Of a DNA stretch of 64,000 nt, positions 1 to 9,862 are shown in pieces. Where the stretch lies: NCBI RefSeq assembly GCF_040361435.1, contig NZ_APNL01000005.1, positions 124,001-188,000 on the forward strand, read 5' to 3'. Positions within the stretch are counted from its first letter, which is position 1, and every line of letters begins with the position of its first letter. The position numbers and the translations under genes are program-made. This DNA is from Salinisphaera sp002433465. GTDB lineage: Bacteria; Pseudomonadota; Gammaproteobacteria; Nevskiales; Salinisphaeraceae. Below the pieces are notes generated by a model. The model saw nothing but the letters and a program-made list of their open reading frames with translations. It was not told the origin of the DNA and did not search any database.

Positions 1-318
1 GCCGACCTTGTCGCTATCGGCCTTGAGATACTGCAGCGCGCCGCGAATATCCTGGGTGGCCGCATCGCCGAAGTCGAGCTCGTTCATCTTGTGCTCGGCT
101 TCCTTTTCATCCAGCGCTTTGTCGCCGTGGTACAGGTCCGGCACCAGCACGCGATAGCCGGCTTCGGTCCACTGCTGGCCCACACGCTTGATCTGGTCGT
201 TGAGGCCCCACCATTCCTGGATGACGACGATGCCGGGCGCGTTCGCGCTCGCCGGTTCGGCATAAAAGCCGCTGGCCGTACCGCCGTCAGGGCGCTTGTA
301 TTCGATCTGTTGAGACAT
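1..318 (-). CDS. dienelactone hydrolase family protein, 3' end outside window
   Basis: The first 106 codons of an alpha/beta hydrolase gene; the rest lies beyond base 1, so the catalytic Cys and His cannot be seen. The N-terminal half shows the family pattern: a short GFYAEP-type strand, then GIVVIQEWWGLNDQIK, then a GYRVLVPDLYHGD strand and loop. Family members hydrolyse lactones or small esters in the cytoplasm; the substrate here is unknown. The ATG at 318 is the only start near the conserved beginning. No partner gene is visible upstream. Confidence 0.85.
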   Translation of the reverse strand, partial: MSQQIEYKRPDGGTASGFYAEPASANAPGIVVIQEWWGLNDQIKRVGQQWTEAGYRVLVPDLYHGDKALDEKEAEHKMNELDFGDAATQDIRGALQYLKADSDKVG

Positions 319-416
319 GAGTACGTTACTCGATGAGGATACGTACCCGCATGCTACCGCGCCCGACCGCCGTTTTTAAACGCGGCCATGCCGGGCACGC
401 GCCGCGGAGCGCGCGA

Positions 417-893
417 TCATCGCGCTGCCTGTTGACGAACGCCGGTGAGCGCCGCGAACTGGGTATCGTTGAGCATGGCATCCAGCGGCAGCCAGGCCTG
501 GCTGTCCGGGCGGCGGGCACGCAGCGCCGGGTCGGCCAGCGACACTTTCTCGCCGGTTTTTTCTTCGATCATGCGTTCGATGGTCGCGGCATCCATCTCG
601 CCGTTTTTGAGCTTGACCAGTTCCGCCTCGTCCAGGTCCAGCGTGGTGTTGCTGGCACTGCCCGGCAGGTAGATGGCACCCGTCGCGAAATCCACCGCAA
701 AGGCAATCACGCCCGGCACGATGAAAAACAGCAGGCCGATACCATCGAGCACCGCCACGGCCGGATCGATACGGCCATCGACCTGGCCCTTGCGTTCGGG
801 GTAGAGGATCACGCCGCAGGCGGTCGTGCCAACGAGCGTGACTGCCATCGCGGCGGCGATACCGAGACGGCGGGCATTTCTAAGATCGGCCAT
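417..893 (-). CDS. small lipoprotein-like membrane-anchored protein
   Basis: A 158-residue protein with a signal-like N terminus (positively charged residues 4-9, hydrophobic 11-22) and a Cys at 26. The lipobox TTAC is imperfect, so lipidation is likely but not certain. A second hydrophobic stretch (residues about 48-75, GIGLLFFIVPGVIAFAVDFATGAIYLP) is the most distinctive part and recurs, from memory, in uncharacterised gammaproteobacterial proteins. The C-terminal half is charged and helical. A GAGGAG ribosome site sits just upstream of the ATG. Function unknown. Confidence 0.7.
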   Translation of the reverse strand: MADLRNARRLGIAAAMAVTLVGTTACGVILYPERKGQVDGRIDPAVAVLDGIGLLFFIVPGVIAFAVDFATGAIYLPGSASNTTLDLDEAELVKLKNGEMDAATIERMIEEKTGEKVSLADPALRARRPDSQAWLPLDAMLNDTQFAALTGVRQQAAR

Positions 894-1212
894 AGCATGT
901 TCTCCTCAGTGGACCGGGTGGGCTCGACCTCCAAGGTCGTCCACGATTTCGCAATTATTAACCCAGTATAAAAATACACAATTTTCCGGGCTGATAACGC
1001 GTGTATGCGAATGCCCGCACGCGCCGCGGCCGTGAAGCCATTGGAGCAAACGACGGCCAGGCGCCGGCGTTTCAGTCGATGGCATTGAAAACAGCTGACA
1101 CGGGCAGCCGTCTTGTTGCCGAATCAATAATAAATAACCCTACACCTACTCAGGATTGCCGCCCGCGGCCGATGCAGTAGAGACGGGCCCGCGAGTCGAC
1201 CTACCCAAGATC
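894..1212. promoter_or_regulatory. AT-rich divergent promoter region
   Basis: About 320 bases without a gene between the divergent lipoprotein and pilin genes. Two AT-rich patches stand out in a GC-rich background: 950-985 (TTATTAACCCAGTATAAAAATA, probably the lipoprotein promoter read leftward) and 1124-1138 (AATCAATAATAAATAA, probably serving the pilin). I looked for a sigma-54 -24/-12 element before the pilin and did not find one with correct spacing. No RNA gene is recognisable. Confidence 0.4.
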
Positions 1213-1743
1213 ATGGCAGCATTCCATCTGGCGGCAACACCGTGCACCGACACGTTCACCCGCCCGCCGCCGGCCCGTCGAGCGGATAGCGGTTTTACGC
1301 TCGTCGAGCTTATGATCGTGGTCGCGATCATCGGTGTTCTGGCCGCGATCGCGACGCCCGTTTATATCGACTACGTTGCCCGCGCACGTGTCAGTGAAGG
1401 ACTGGCATTGGCAGCGCCGGTGAAAACGGCCGTCGGCGAGTACTACAGCGTCAACGGCGAGCTACCCACGGTGGCCAACAACAACTGGACCGACGTGCTC
1501 GCCGCGCTGAACCTGCCTAACAGCTCCGATACCGGCGCGGCCTCGGGTAACAACGTCAAACGGATCTGGTGGCATAACAGCGCCGATGATCCGTCGATCC
1601 GGATCCGCTACAGCGGCTTGCCGATCGAAGACGACCTGCTCTATCTGGAAGCGGATTTCAACAACGGCTCGATCAGCTGGAACTGTGTGGCGCCCGCTAG
1701 CGGCGGTGTGCCCGATCGTTATCTGCCGGCAAGCTGTCGCTGA
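1213..1743 (+). CDS. type IV pilin (PilA-type major pilin)
   Basis: A prepilin with the class III signal: a 27-residue basic leader ending in DSG, then FTLVELMIVVAIIGVLAAIA with Glu at +5 and the hydrophobic assembly helix. PilD-type peptidase would cut after the Gly and methylate the Phe. The C terminus carries two cysteines (CVAPASGGVPDRYLPASC) in the place of the PilA disulfide loop. The reading frame is open upstream to a TTG at 1156, but the ATG at 1213 gives a leader closer to normal length. No other pilus gene is adjacent, so assembly machinery must be elsewhere. Confidence 0.85.
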   Translation: MAAFHLAATPCTDTFTRPPPARRADSGFTLVELMIVVAIIGVLAAIATPVYIDYVARARVSEGLALAAPVKTAVGEYYSVNGELPTVANNNWTDVLAALNLPNSSDTGAASGNNVKRIWWHNSADDPSIRIRYSGLPIEDDLLYLEADFNNGSISWNCVAPASGGVPDRYLPASCR

Positions 1744-1762
1744 GCCGAGCACGCGGCTTGCT

Positions 1763-2161
1763 TCATTCGCCCTGCTTGAAGCGCCGTAGCTCGCGACGCT
1801 GTTTCTTGTCCGGCCTGAGCGACGGTCGCGGCATGGTCATGCGCGCGGCGCGTCGTTCGCCGGCCTGGGCCTCACGATGCTCGCGACTGGCCGGCGTTTC
1901 CTCATACAGCTGCACGGCCTGGGCGGCCGGGCCGCGCTGCTCGGACAGCGCGCGCACATCCACCTCGAACGCCGTCTCGCCCTTGGTGATTTCCAGGCGA
2001 TCGTCGATCTTGACCCCGGTGCTGGCCTTGGCCCGATTGCCGTTGACGTGCACCTTGCCGCCCTTGACCGCCTTGGCGGCCATGGAACGGGTCTTGAAGA
2101 ACCGGGCCGCCCAGAGCCATTTATCGACCCGGACGGGGTTATTGTGCGCGGATTGCGTCAT
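1763..2161 (-). CDS. hslR: ribosome-associated heat shock protein Hsp15 (S4 domain)
   Basis: A 132-residue protein. Residues 9-60 form an S4 RNA-binding domain (VRVDKWLWAARFFKTRSMA, then GGKVHVNGNRAKAS), and the tail is Arg/Lys rich and ends in RRELRRFKQGE, matching Hsp15 length and layout. Hsp15 binds free 50S subunits that carry a nascent chain after stalled translation and helps recycle them. It points away from a DUF3634 gene whose start may lie only 9 bases off. No heat-shock promoter was assigned. Confidence 0.9.
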   Translation of the reverse strand: MTQSAHNNPVRVDKWLWAARFFKTRSMAAKAVKGGKVHVNGNRAKASTGVKIDDRLEITKGETAFEVDVRALSEQRGPAAQAVQLYEETPASREHREAQAGERRAARMTMPRPSLRPDKKQRRELRRFKQGE

Positions 2162-2170
2162 CCGCAGACT

Positions 2171-2482
2171 GTGACATCAAATTCACGGCTGGCAAACCAT
2201 CGCGTGTTCGACCGATTTCGTCTGATCTACCGACTTCGCGCCACGCCCGAGGGCGTCGAGGTCGTAGCCGGCCGTGTGCCACCACGCTTTCTTGCCGCGG
2301 TCCGCGATGTGGTGCGCCTGCACGGCATCGACCGGGGAGAAATCGAATGCAAGGGTGCCGGGCGCAAGGCACGCCTGCGCTTTTCCAGCGATTTTCCGAG
2401 CAAGGGGCGCCAGGCCATACGCAACGTATGGTCGCCGCCGACCACGCCTGGCCCCGGCGGCGGTCGTCGCGCAAGCGGCTAG
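2171..2482 (+). CDS. DUF3634 family protein
   Basis: About 103 residues. The core VVAGRVPPRFLAAVRDVV ... RGEIECKG ... ARLRFSSDFPSKGRQAIRNVW follows the DUF3634 pattern (a G-x-VPPRF motif, RGxI, and a final QxxRNxW). Function is unknown for the family. The start is uncertain: GTG at 2171 and GTG at 2204 are both in frame and neither has a good ribosome site. The opposite strand also has a long open frame here, but it lacks any family pattern and this strand fits the domain. Confidence 0.65.
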   Translation: MTSNSRLANHRVFDRFRLIYRLRATPEGVEVVAGRVPPRFLAAVRDVVRLHGIDRGEIECKGAGRKARLRFSSDFPSKGRQAIRNVWSPPTTPGPGGGRRASG

Positions 2483-2571
2483 AACCGTCTCGCGCTTTAG
2501 ACCAAGGTCTGACACGCCGATACCGAATGCCGTATGTTTACGCCCGGTGTCTTTTCGGCAGGAACAATCGC

Positions 2572-3237
2572 ATGATCACGGTTCACCATCTCGAGGACTC
2601 GCGCTCGCAGCGGGTGCTCTGGCTACTCGAAGAGCTGGAACTGCCCTACGAGGTTCGACACTACAAGCGCGATCCCAGGACCATGCTGGCACCGGCCGAA
2701 CTCAGGAAAGTGCACCCACTGGGCAAATCGCCGCTGATCACCGACGATGACCGTACCGTGGCCGAAACCGGCCTGATTATCGATTACATCGTCGAAACCC
2801 ACGGCAACGGCCGGCTGGCCCCGCCGCGCGGCAGCGACCAACGCATGAATTATGACTACTGGCTGCATTACGCCGAAGGATCGGCCATGCCGCCGCTATT
2901 GCTACATCTGGTGTTCGATACCGTCGAGAAGCGGGCGCCGTTTCTCATAAGGCCCATCGCCAAGGCGATTTCGATGAACGTAAAGAAACAGTTCATCTGG
3001 CCACAGCTCAACCTTCATATGGACTATATCGAGCACAAGCTACGCCAGAAGGAATGGTTCGTGGATCACCATTTCACGGCCGCCGATATCATGATGAGCT
3101 TTCCCCTGGAGGCCGCTTGCGCACGCGTAGATCTCCAGGCCCGCTGTCCGAATATCACCGCCTTCCTCAAACGCATTCACGAGCGCCCGGCCTATCAGCG
3201 AGCGCTCGAAGCCGGCGGGCCCTACGCCTACGCCTGA
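2572..3237 (+). CDS. glutathione S-transferase
   Basis: A 221-residue protein with the two-domain GST layout. The N-terminal thioredoxin fold (residues 1-80) has DSRSQRVLW at the usual catalytic Ser position, HPLGKSP with the cis-Pro region, and AETGLIIDYI for glutathione contact. The helical domain ends with FTAADIMMSFPLE, the N-capping box motif of GSTs. It presumably conjugates glutathione to electrophiles or acts in redox defence; the substrate is not predictable. The ATG at 2572 is preceded by AGGAAC and matches the family N terminus; the open frame upstream is spurious. Confidence 0.9.
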   Translation: MITVHHLEDSRSQRVLWLLEELELPYEVRHYKRDPRTMLAPAELRKVHPLGKSPLITDDDRTVAETGLIIDYIVETHGNGRLAPPRGSDQRMNYDYWLHYAEGSAMPPLLLHLVFDTVEKRAPFLIRPIAKAISMNVKKQFIWPQLNLHMDYIEHKLRQKEWFVDHHFTAADIMMSFPLEAACARVDLQARCPNITAFLKRIHERPAYQRALEAGGPYAYA

Positions 3238-3239
3238 TG

Positions 3240-3271
3240 CGACAAGGCCCGCGCGTCGGCGGGCCTTGTCG
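3240..3271. terminator. bidirectional hairpin terminator
   Basis: A perfect 13-bp stem (3240-3252 with 3259-3271) and 6-base loop lie between the convergent GST and ComEA-like genes. A T-rich run (ATCTCTTT) follows on the plus strand, so it most plausibly ends GST transcription and may block reading from the other side. Confidence 0.75.
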
Positions 3272-3292
3272 ATCTCTTTGGGCGTTGCCGTA

Positions 3293-3580
3293 TCAGCTAC
3301 CGCCGTCGGTCGTAGCCGTACTGGCGTCGACCGTAACCTCATCTCGAATACGATCGACCGTCGCGCTGCCGATACCGCTGACACGGGTCAGATCGTCCAC
3401 GGATTCGAAGTCGCCGTGTGCCTCGCGCTCTTCGATGATCGCAGCCGATTTGGCTTCACCGATATACGGCAGTTCGCTCAGCGCTTCGGCATCCGCGGTA
3501 TTGACGTTGACAGCCGCCATGGCGACAGCGCTCATCACCAAAGCACAGACGAGAACCAGAACCTGTAACAAATTCTTCAT
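3293..3580 (-). CDS. ComEA-like secreted helix-hairpin-helix protein
   Basis: A 95-residue protein: signal peptide (residues 1-22, cut near AMA|AVNV) followed by a double helix-hairpin-helix unit: VNVNTADAEALSELPYIGEAKSAAII, then DDLTRVSGIGSATVDRI. This is the ComEA/T2SK-type DNA-binding HhH arrangement; small periplasmic versions bind incoming DNA during natural transformation in several gammaproteobacteria. The frame is open for 20 more codons upstream, but the ATG at 3580 gives the proper signal peptide. With the pilin gene 1.5 kb away it hints at competence, but other competence genes are not seen. Confidence 0.85.
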   Translation of the reverse strand: MKNLLQVLVLVCALVMSAVAMAAVNVNTADAEALSELPYIGEAKSAAIIEEREAHGDFESVDDLTRVSGIGSATVDRIRDEVTVDASTATTDGGS

Positions 3581-3768
3581 TTTAAAAACCCCAATTTTCA
3601 AAAGAAGCTTTAACCTAGCGAGGCTGGTTCGAGGACGCAAATTGAACCTTTGTTACACCTGGAACAGCTTTTCATTGAACGAAGCATCAATTATTTAGCG
3701 CGATTTTCAATTCAATATCGAAACAGCGTTCCGAAGCGACAACTTGTCACCGCGCATCGTTGGCGGTT

Positions 3769-3936
3769 TCAGGCCGCGGCGACGTCCCGAGCGGGCAATG
3801 TCTTGAGGGTATCCCGGCGCAGGGGCATATAACCCGGCTCGGCGCAGGCCAACAGCCTGGATTGCGGCGGGATTTCGAAGGTGCGTTCGTCAGGGCTTCG
3901 TACACGCGCCGAACCGGTACGGACTATCAGCACCAT
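3769..3936 (-). CDS. possible small protein, 55 residues
   Basis: A short open frame in a 560-base gap. Its translation (VLIVRTGSARVRSPDERTF, then PGYMPLRRDTLKTLPARDV) has ordinary amino acid use and fairly GC-rich third positions, unlike most shadow frames, and it is not overlapped by a recognised gene. The ribosome site is weak (GTAGGTG, rather distant). I do not recognise the family; it could be chance. Confidence 0.3.
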   Translation of the reverse strand: MVLIVRTGSARVRSPDERTFEIPPQSRLLACAEPGYMPLRRDTLKTLPARDVAAA

Positions 3937-3988
3937 GCGAATGAGGCACCTACGACGGTGCTTCGTGATCTGGTGGGATCGTGTTCGA

Positions 3989-4010
3989 GATCGCAAGCTC
4001 GCTTGCGATC
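3989..4010. terminator. hairpin downstream of the HDAC-family gene
   Basis: A perfect 10-bp inverted repeat (gatcgcaagc / gcttgcgatc) with a 2-base centre, best drawn as 9 bp with a 4-base loop. It lies 137 bases past the end of the leftward hydrolase gene. There is no T run, so this may be a weak terminator or a dispersed repeat. A related string (cgcaagctcgctgcgat) occurs near 9962. Confidence 0.35.
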
Positions 4011-4146
4011 AGCCTTCAGCTGCAGCCGATCGCGTCTGGCGCGTCTTATTCTACCCTGGCTTTGCGCGTGCTGCCCCGATGTCCACTATGAGCCGCGTCA
4101 GCACACCCGGCCCCTCGCTGCACACGACAGGCCGCAAGTGAAGCCG

Positions 4147-5079
4147 TCAGCGCTCTCCGGCTTCGCACAGGGCCTGGATATGTACCGCCGCGCTGGCGGC
4201 GAGTGCGTCGAGAGCGTAGCCACCTTCCAGCGTGGACACTACCCGCCCGTCGCAGAGACGATCGGCGGCCTCGACGATGCGCTCGGTCACCCACTGGTAA
4301 TCCTCGGCCTCGAGCATGAGGTCGGCCAGCGGATCCGAGCGATGGGCATCGAAGCCGGCCGACACGAAGATCATCTCGGGCGCGAATGCATCCAGGGCCG
4401 GCAGCCAGTCACGCTCGACCGCCTGGCGGAACACGCTGCCCGGGGTGCCGGCCTTGAGGGGCGTCTTGACCAGCGTGTCGTGGCCGTTGTCATCCGAAGT
4501 GAAGGGAAAAAGCGGGCTCTGATAACTGGAACAGAACAGCGCGCGCGGTTCGTTGCCGAGCACGTCTTCGGTGCCGTTGCCGTGGTGCACGTCGAAGTCG
4601 AGAATCGCCACGCGCCGCAGCCCGTGGGCATGCAATGCGTGCGCCGCGCCCACCGCGACGTTGTCGAAGAAACAAAAGCCCATCGCCCGGTCGCGCTCGG
4701 CATGGTGGCCGGGCGGGCGCACGGCACAGAAGGCGTTGGCCGCCTCGCCTGCCAGCACGGCATCCGTCGCGGCCACCACCGCACCGGCTGAATGCAGCGC
4801 GGCGGTCAGGCTATGGCCATTCATGTAGGTGTCGTCATCCAGACGCACGCGGCCACGCGTGGGCGCGAAAGTCACGAGTTCGTCGACGTAGGCCGGACTG
4901 TGCACCCGTTTGATGGCGTCCAGGGGTGCCTGCGGCGCATCCCGGCGGGCCACACGGCGGTCTGCCCCGACCACGCTCATGCCTTTTTCGATAGCGACCA
5001 GTCGTGCCGGCGCCTCGGGGTGGCCACGCCCCATATCGTGCAGCGGGCAACTCGAATGGCTGAAGTACGCAGTGGTCAT
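4147..5079 (-). CDS. histone deacetylase family hydrolase
   Basis: A 310-residue zinc amidohydrolase of the HDAC / acetylpolyamine amidohydrolase / AcuC superfamily. Seen: RPPGHHAE with the His pair of the active site, ILDFDVHHGNGTED with the metal Asp and His, SAGFDAH with the second metal Asp, and a final LEGGY with the Tyr loop. Bacterial members deacetylate polyamines or acetyl-lysine; which one applies here cannot be told. The ATG at 5079 begins at the conserved TAYFSH strand; the frame is open upstream but that part is unlike the family. No acs or polyamine gene is adjacent. Confidence 0.88.
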   Translation of the reverse strand: MTTAYFSHSSCPLHDMGRGHPEAPARLVAIEKGMSVVGADRRVARRDAPQAPLDAIKRVHSPAYVDELVTFAPTRGRVRLDDDTYMNGHSLTAALHSAGAVVAATDAVLAGEAANAFCAVRPPGHHAERDRAMGFCFFDNVAVGAAHALHAHGLRRVAILDFDVHHGNGTEDVLGNEPRALFCSSYQSPLFPFTSDDNGHDTLVKTPLKAGTPGSVFRQAVERDWLPALDAFAPEMIFVSAGFDAHRSDPLADLMLEAEDYQWVTERIVEAADRLCDGRVVSTLEGGYALDALAASAAVHIQALCEAGER

Positions 5080-5232
5080 AGAGGAATCGTCCGAATACCG
5101 ACAGGTAGTACGGCGCCAGACTTCGGCGCCGAGATATCCTGCGCATCGAACAACACCGCACGGCGCAATGCAAGTCAGCCGAAAGTCGGTACGGGCCTGG
5201 GCAAAATCCGCCGGCCCTGCTCCGGCCATAAA

Positions 5233-5259
5233 AAAAACGCCGCACAAGGCGGCGTTTTT
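5233..5259 (-). terminator. intrinsic terminator of the small secreted protein gene
   Basis: Read leftward: an 11-bp stem including AAAAACGCCGC/GCGGCGTTTTT, a 5-base loop and a following run of T residues. It lies 53 bases past the stop codon of the gene ending at 5312. The A and T tracts flank both sides, so it could work in both directions. Confidence 0.88.
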
Positions 5260-5311
5260 CGGCTGACGCTTACCCGGCTCGCGCGTTCGCGGCCGGCGTT
5301 GGCGTCACTGG

Positions 5312-5701
5312 CTAACGCATGGCCACGATACGATCGACCACGTTGCTCTCAGCCGCTACGTCAGGGCCATACAGCGTGCTGTAGTTGCTCTGCATCCACT
5401 GGCCGAAGGCGTCCGGGTTTTCTTCGTGCAGCAGGGCCGCGAGCGCATCGAGATTCTCGCCTTCACCCGTGGCTGCTTCACGGCGCAGGGCCACCGACTG
5501 CGTATCGGCGAAGTCCTGGGCCTGGGCGAAATCGTCGTCGATGTTCTTGCCCACGATATAGGCCGTGGTGCCGGCCGTGCTGGCGGTGGTGATCAAATCA
5601 TCGCGATCACGGGCGGAACTGCTGGTGGCAAGGCCGAGGCCTATCGCGGCCACGCCGCAAAGGGCAAGACCACGCGTCCAGCTGCTGGTTTTTTTATTCA
5701 T
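5312..5701 (-). CDS. small secreted protein, DUF3015-like
   Basis: A 129-residue protein with a clear Sec signal peptide (basic KK and R, hydrophobic residues 12-24, cut near SSA|RDRD). The mature part has TASTAGTTAYIVG early and an FADTQSVALRREAATGEGENLDALAALL segment; the latter resembles the FVxxN...GxGExLxxLA pattern of DUF3015 proteins, which are uncharacterised. A GGGAG ribosome site precedes the ATG, and a strong terminator follows. It sits alone. Family assignment is tentative. Confidence 0.7.
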   Translation of the reverse strand: MNKKTSSWTRGLALCGVAAIGLGLATSSSARDRDDLITTASTAGTTAYIVGKNIDDDFAQAQDFADTQSVALRREAATGEGENLDALAALLHEENPDAFGQWMQSNYSTLYGPDVAAESNVVDRIVAMR

Positions 5702-5787
5702 TCGTTACTCCCACTAGGCTTTTGGCGATTACGCAGGCGAGGCTAGGCACCTGCGCATGAACTATTACTGAATCGGCCAGCATCGAC

Positions 5788-7659
<1,872 letters not shown>

Positions 7660-7721
7660 ATCGGTTTGCCGTCGGGGGAGTAGTCTTTCAATCTACCAAC
7701 CTGCAATGTGCAATAAAAGCC

Positions 7722-7741
7722 GCGCACAAGCGTGTGGGCGC
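7722..7741 (-). terminator. possible pncA terminator
   Basis: Read leftward: a 7-bp stem with a 2-base bulge and the loop CGCT, followed by GGCTTTTATT. It lies just past the stop of pncA and before thiC, which would separate the two transcripts. The stem is imperfect, so confidence is modest. Confidence 0.4.
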
Positions 7742-7755
7742 CGCTGTGCGGGTCA

Positions 7756-8382
7756 TTAGCCGGCGCGCGACAGGCTCGCACTGTCCACGATTGCCGCCCC
7801 GGCGGCCTGCATGGCCTCGATCGCGGCCTCGCAATCGCCGGGCTGCATATCCACGCCGCGTACGCCATCGCGCACCAGCGTCACGCCGAATCCTTCGGCC
7901 AGCGCATCCAGCACGGTGAACTTCACACACACATCGGTGGCCAGCCCGAGTACCACCACATGATCGATTTGCGCGTTGCGCAGATGCGCCGTCAGCCCGG
8001 TGGCCTGGCGGTGGTGGTTGTCGTAGAAGGCGGAGTAACTGTCGATCCGCGGGTCCGTGCCCTTGCGCACCACGTGATCGATACCGGCCACATCCAGCGC
8101 TGCTGCAAAGCCGGCCCCGGGCGTGCCCTGCACACAGTGCTCGGGCCACAAAATCTGGTCGTAGCCGTCCAGCTGCGTGACCTGAAACGGCTCGTAGCCG
8201 GCATGCTCGGCTGCGAACGACAGATGGCGCGGCGGATGCCAATCCTGGCTCGCCACCACGTGGTCGAAACGCGGCATCAGGGCATTGGCCACCGGTACCA
8301 CCGCATCGCCTTCGGCGACCGCGAGCGCGCCGCCTGGCAGGAAATCGTTCTGGATATCGACGAGTAGCAGCGCCTGTTTCAT
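7756..8382 (-). CDS. pncA: nicotinamidase
   Basis: A 208-residue isochorismatase-fold hydrolase that turns nicotinamide into nicotinate. The catalytic triad is visible: Asp in LLVDIQNDFLPGG, Lys in VVRKGTD, and Cys in GLATDVCVKFTVLDAL; metal ligands lie in ASQDWHPPRHLSF. The ATG at 8382 matches the family N terminus. It starts 7 bases after the stop of pncB, so the two salvage enzymes are co-transcribed and act in sequence: nicotinamide to nicotinate to nicotinate mononucleotide. Confidence 0.95.
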   Translation of the reverse strand: MKQALLLVDIQNDFLPGGALAVAEGDAVVPVANALMPRFDHVVASQDWHPPRHLSFAAEHAGYEPFQVTQLDGYDQILWPEHCVQGTPGAGFAAALDVAGIDHVVRKGTDPRIDSYSAFYDNHHRQATGLTAHLRNAQIDHVVVLGLATDVCVKFTVLDALAEGFGVTLVRDGVRGVDMQPGDCEAAIEAMQAAGAAIVDSASLSRAG

Positions 8383-8389
8383 ATCGGAT

Positions 8390-9862
8390 TCACTCCGCAA
8401 TCTTGCCGGAACGCGAGGCCGGCGGATTGTCTCTGCGTGCCAGCCAGTCACGCAGCGCGTCCGTCGATTCTTCCAGATAACGATCGATCAATGCCGGGTA
8501 GTCGCTACGCTCGGCGAAGTAGGCAAACTGTTCTGCCGCGTGGGCACGTACATCGGCCAGAGCCGGCGCGCTGCCGGTACGCTGGCCGTTACGCACCACG
8601 CCGGTGAGCAGGTCGATATGTGGCGCCTGCGGGTCGAACTGGTGGCAGCTTTCGCCCGACGTGCCGGCCCAGGCGGTTTTCGGCGCGGCCTCGTCGAACA
8701 GCAGATCGGCAAACGGCGCGCCCTCGTCGGTAAAGCGGCGTACCTGATGCACGCCGGGACGGGTGAGCTTGCCGGGCGTGTCCGAGAGCTTCATCCGATA
8801 CGACCAGGTGCCGCGATCGCTGCGAATCGCGGCCAGCTTGTAGACGCCATCGAGGGCAGCATCGGGCTGGGCGGTGGTCAGACGCGTGCCGACCCCCCAG
8901 AGCACGATCGGCGCGCCTTCGCGCTTGAGCTCGGCGACGACGTTCTCGTCCAGGCTCGAACTGGCCGCGATGCGTACGTTCTCGAAGCCGGCCGCATCGA
9001 GCATGCGCCGCGCGGTTTTCGACAGCTCGGCCAGATCGCCCGAATCCAGGCGGATTCCGGCCATTTCGTGGCCGCTTTCGCGCAGCTTCAAGCCGGCGCG
9101 AATCGCGTTTTTGATGCCGTCGATGGTGTTGTAGGTATCCACCAGAAAGACGCAGTTTTCCGGCAGCGCGGCCGCATAGGCATCGAAGGCATCGATTTCG
9201 TCGTCGAAGGCCATGACCCAGCCGTGCGCATGGGTGCCGGATACCGGAATGCCGAAAAGCTGCCCGGCCAGCACGTTCGAAGTGCCCGCACAGCCGCCGA
9301 TATAGGCCGCCCGTGCCGCCGATACGCCCCCGTCGATGCCCTGGGCCTTGCGCAGCCCGAAATCGAGCACCGGATCGTCGCCGGCGGCATGGGCTATCCG
9401 GGCAGCCTTGGTCGCGACCAGGGTCGGGAAATTCATCATGTTCAACAGCGCGCTTTCGAGCAGCTGCGCCTGCAGGATGGGCGCACGCACGCGCAGCATC
9501 GGCTGATGCGCGAATACCGCCGTGCCCTCGGGCACGGCGTCGATATCCCCGGTAAAACGCAGATTGCGCAGATAGTCCAGAAATGCCGGGTCGAACAGCG
9601 CGCCGCCGGCGTTGTCCTCAAGCGTTGCCAGATAGGCAATATCGGCCTCGGAAAACGACATCTGGGTCACGTATTCGACCGCCGTTTCCAGCCCGCAGGC
9701 GATCGCAAACCCGTTGTCGAACGGTGCTTCGCGAAAGAACAGATGAAACACGGCTTCACGTTCGCTCGAGCCGTTATGCCAGTGGGCATAGGCCATGGTG
9801 AGCTGATACAGGTCGGTCAGCAGCGCGGGCGCACGACCATAGAGTTGCCCCAGCAAGGACAT
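8390..9862 (-). CDS. pncB: nicotinate phosphoribosyltransferase
   Basis: A 490-residue enzyme joining nicotinate with PRPP for the Preiss-Handler NAD route. Seen: LLTDLYQLTMAYAHW at the N terminus, GFAIACGLE, the SGTHAHGWVMAF region with the phosphorylated-His site, and RLDSGDLAELSK for ribose-phosphate binding. The length fits the long bacterial type rather than the 400-residue E. coli type. The ATG at 9862 is preferred over the longer frame because it matches the family start. First gene of the pncB-pncA pair. Confidence 0.95.
   Translation of the reverse strand: MSLLGQLYGRAPALLTDLYQLTMAYAHWHNGSSEREAVFHLFFREAPFDNGFAIACGLETAVEYVTQMSFSEADIAYLATLEDNAGGALFDPAFLDYLRNLRFTGDIDAVPEGTAVFAHQPMLRVRAPILQAQLLESALLNMMNFPTLVATKAARIAHAAGDDPVLDFGLRKAQGIDGGVSAARAAYIGGCAGTSNVLAGQLFGIPVSGTHAHGWVMAFDDEIDAFDAYAAALPENCVFLVDTYNTIDGIKNAIRAGLKLRESGHEMAGIRLDSGDLAELSKTARRMLDAAGFENVRIAASSSLDENVVAELKREGAPIVLWGVGTRLTTAQPDAALDGVYKLAAIRSDRGTWSYRMKLSDTPGKLTRPGVHQVRRFTDEGAPFADLLFDEAAPKTAWAGTSGESCHQFDPQAPHIDLLTGVVRNGQRTGSAPALADVRAHAAEQFAYFAERSDYPALIDRYLEESTDALRDWLARRDNPPASRSGKIAE

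Noticed and set aside
1040..1160. Sigma-54 promoter for the pilin
   Set aside because: TGGCATTGAAAACAGC comes near, but the GG to GC spacing is 11 instead of 10 and the -12 element is poor.
2183..2515. 110-codon leftward frame
   Set aside because: Antisense to the DUF3634 frame; only the plus-strand product shows a family pattern.
7660..7755. TPP riboswitch before thiC
   Set aside because: None of the conserved core sequences is present on the leftward strand.
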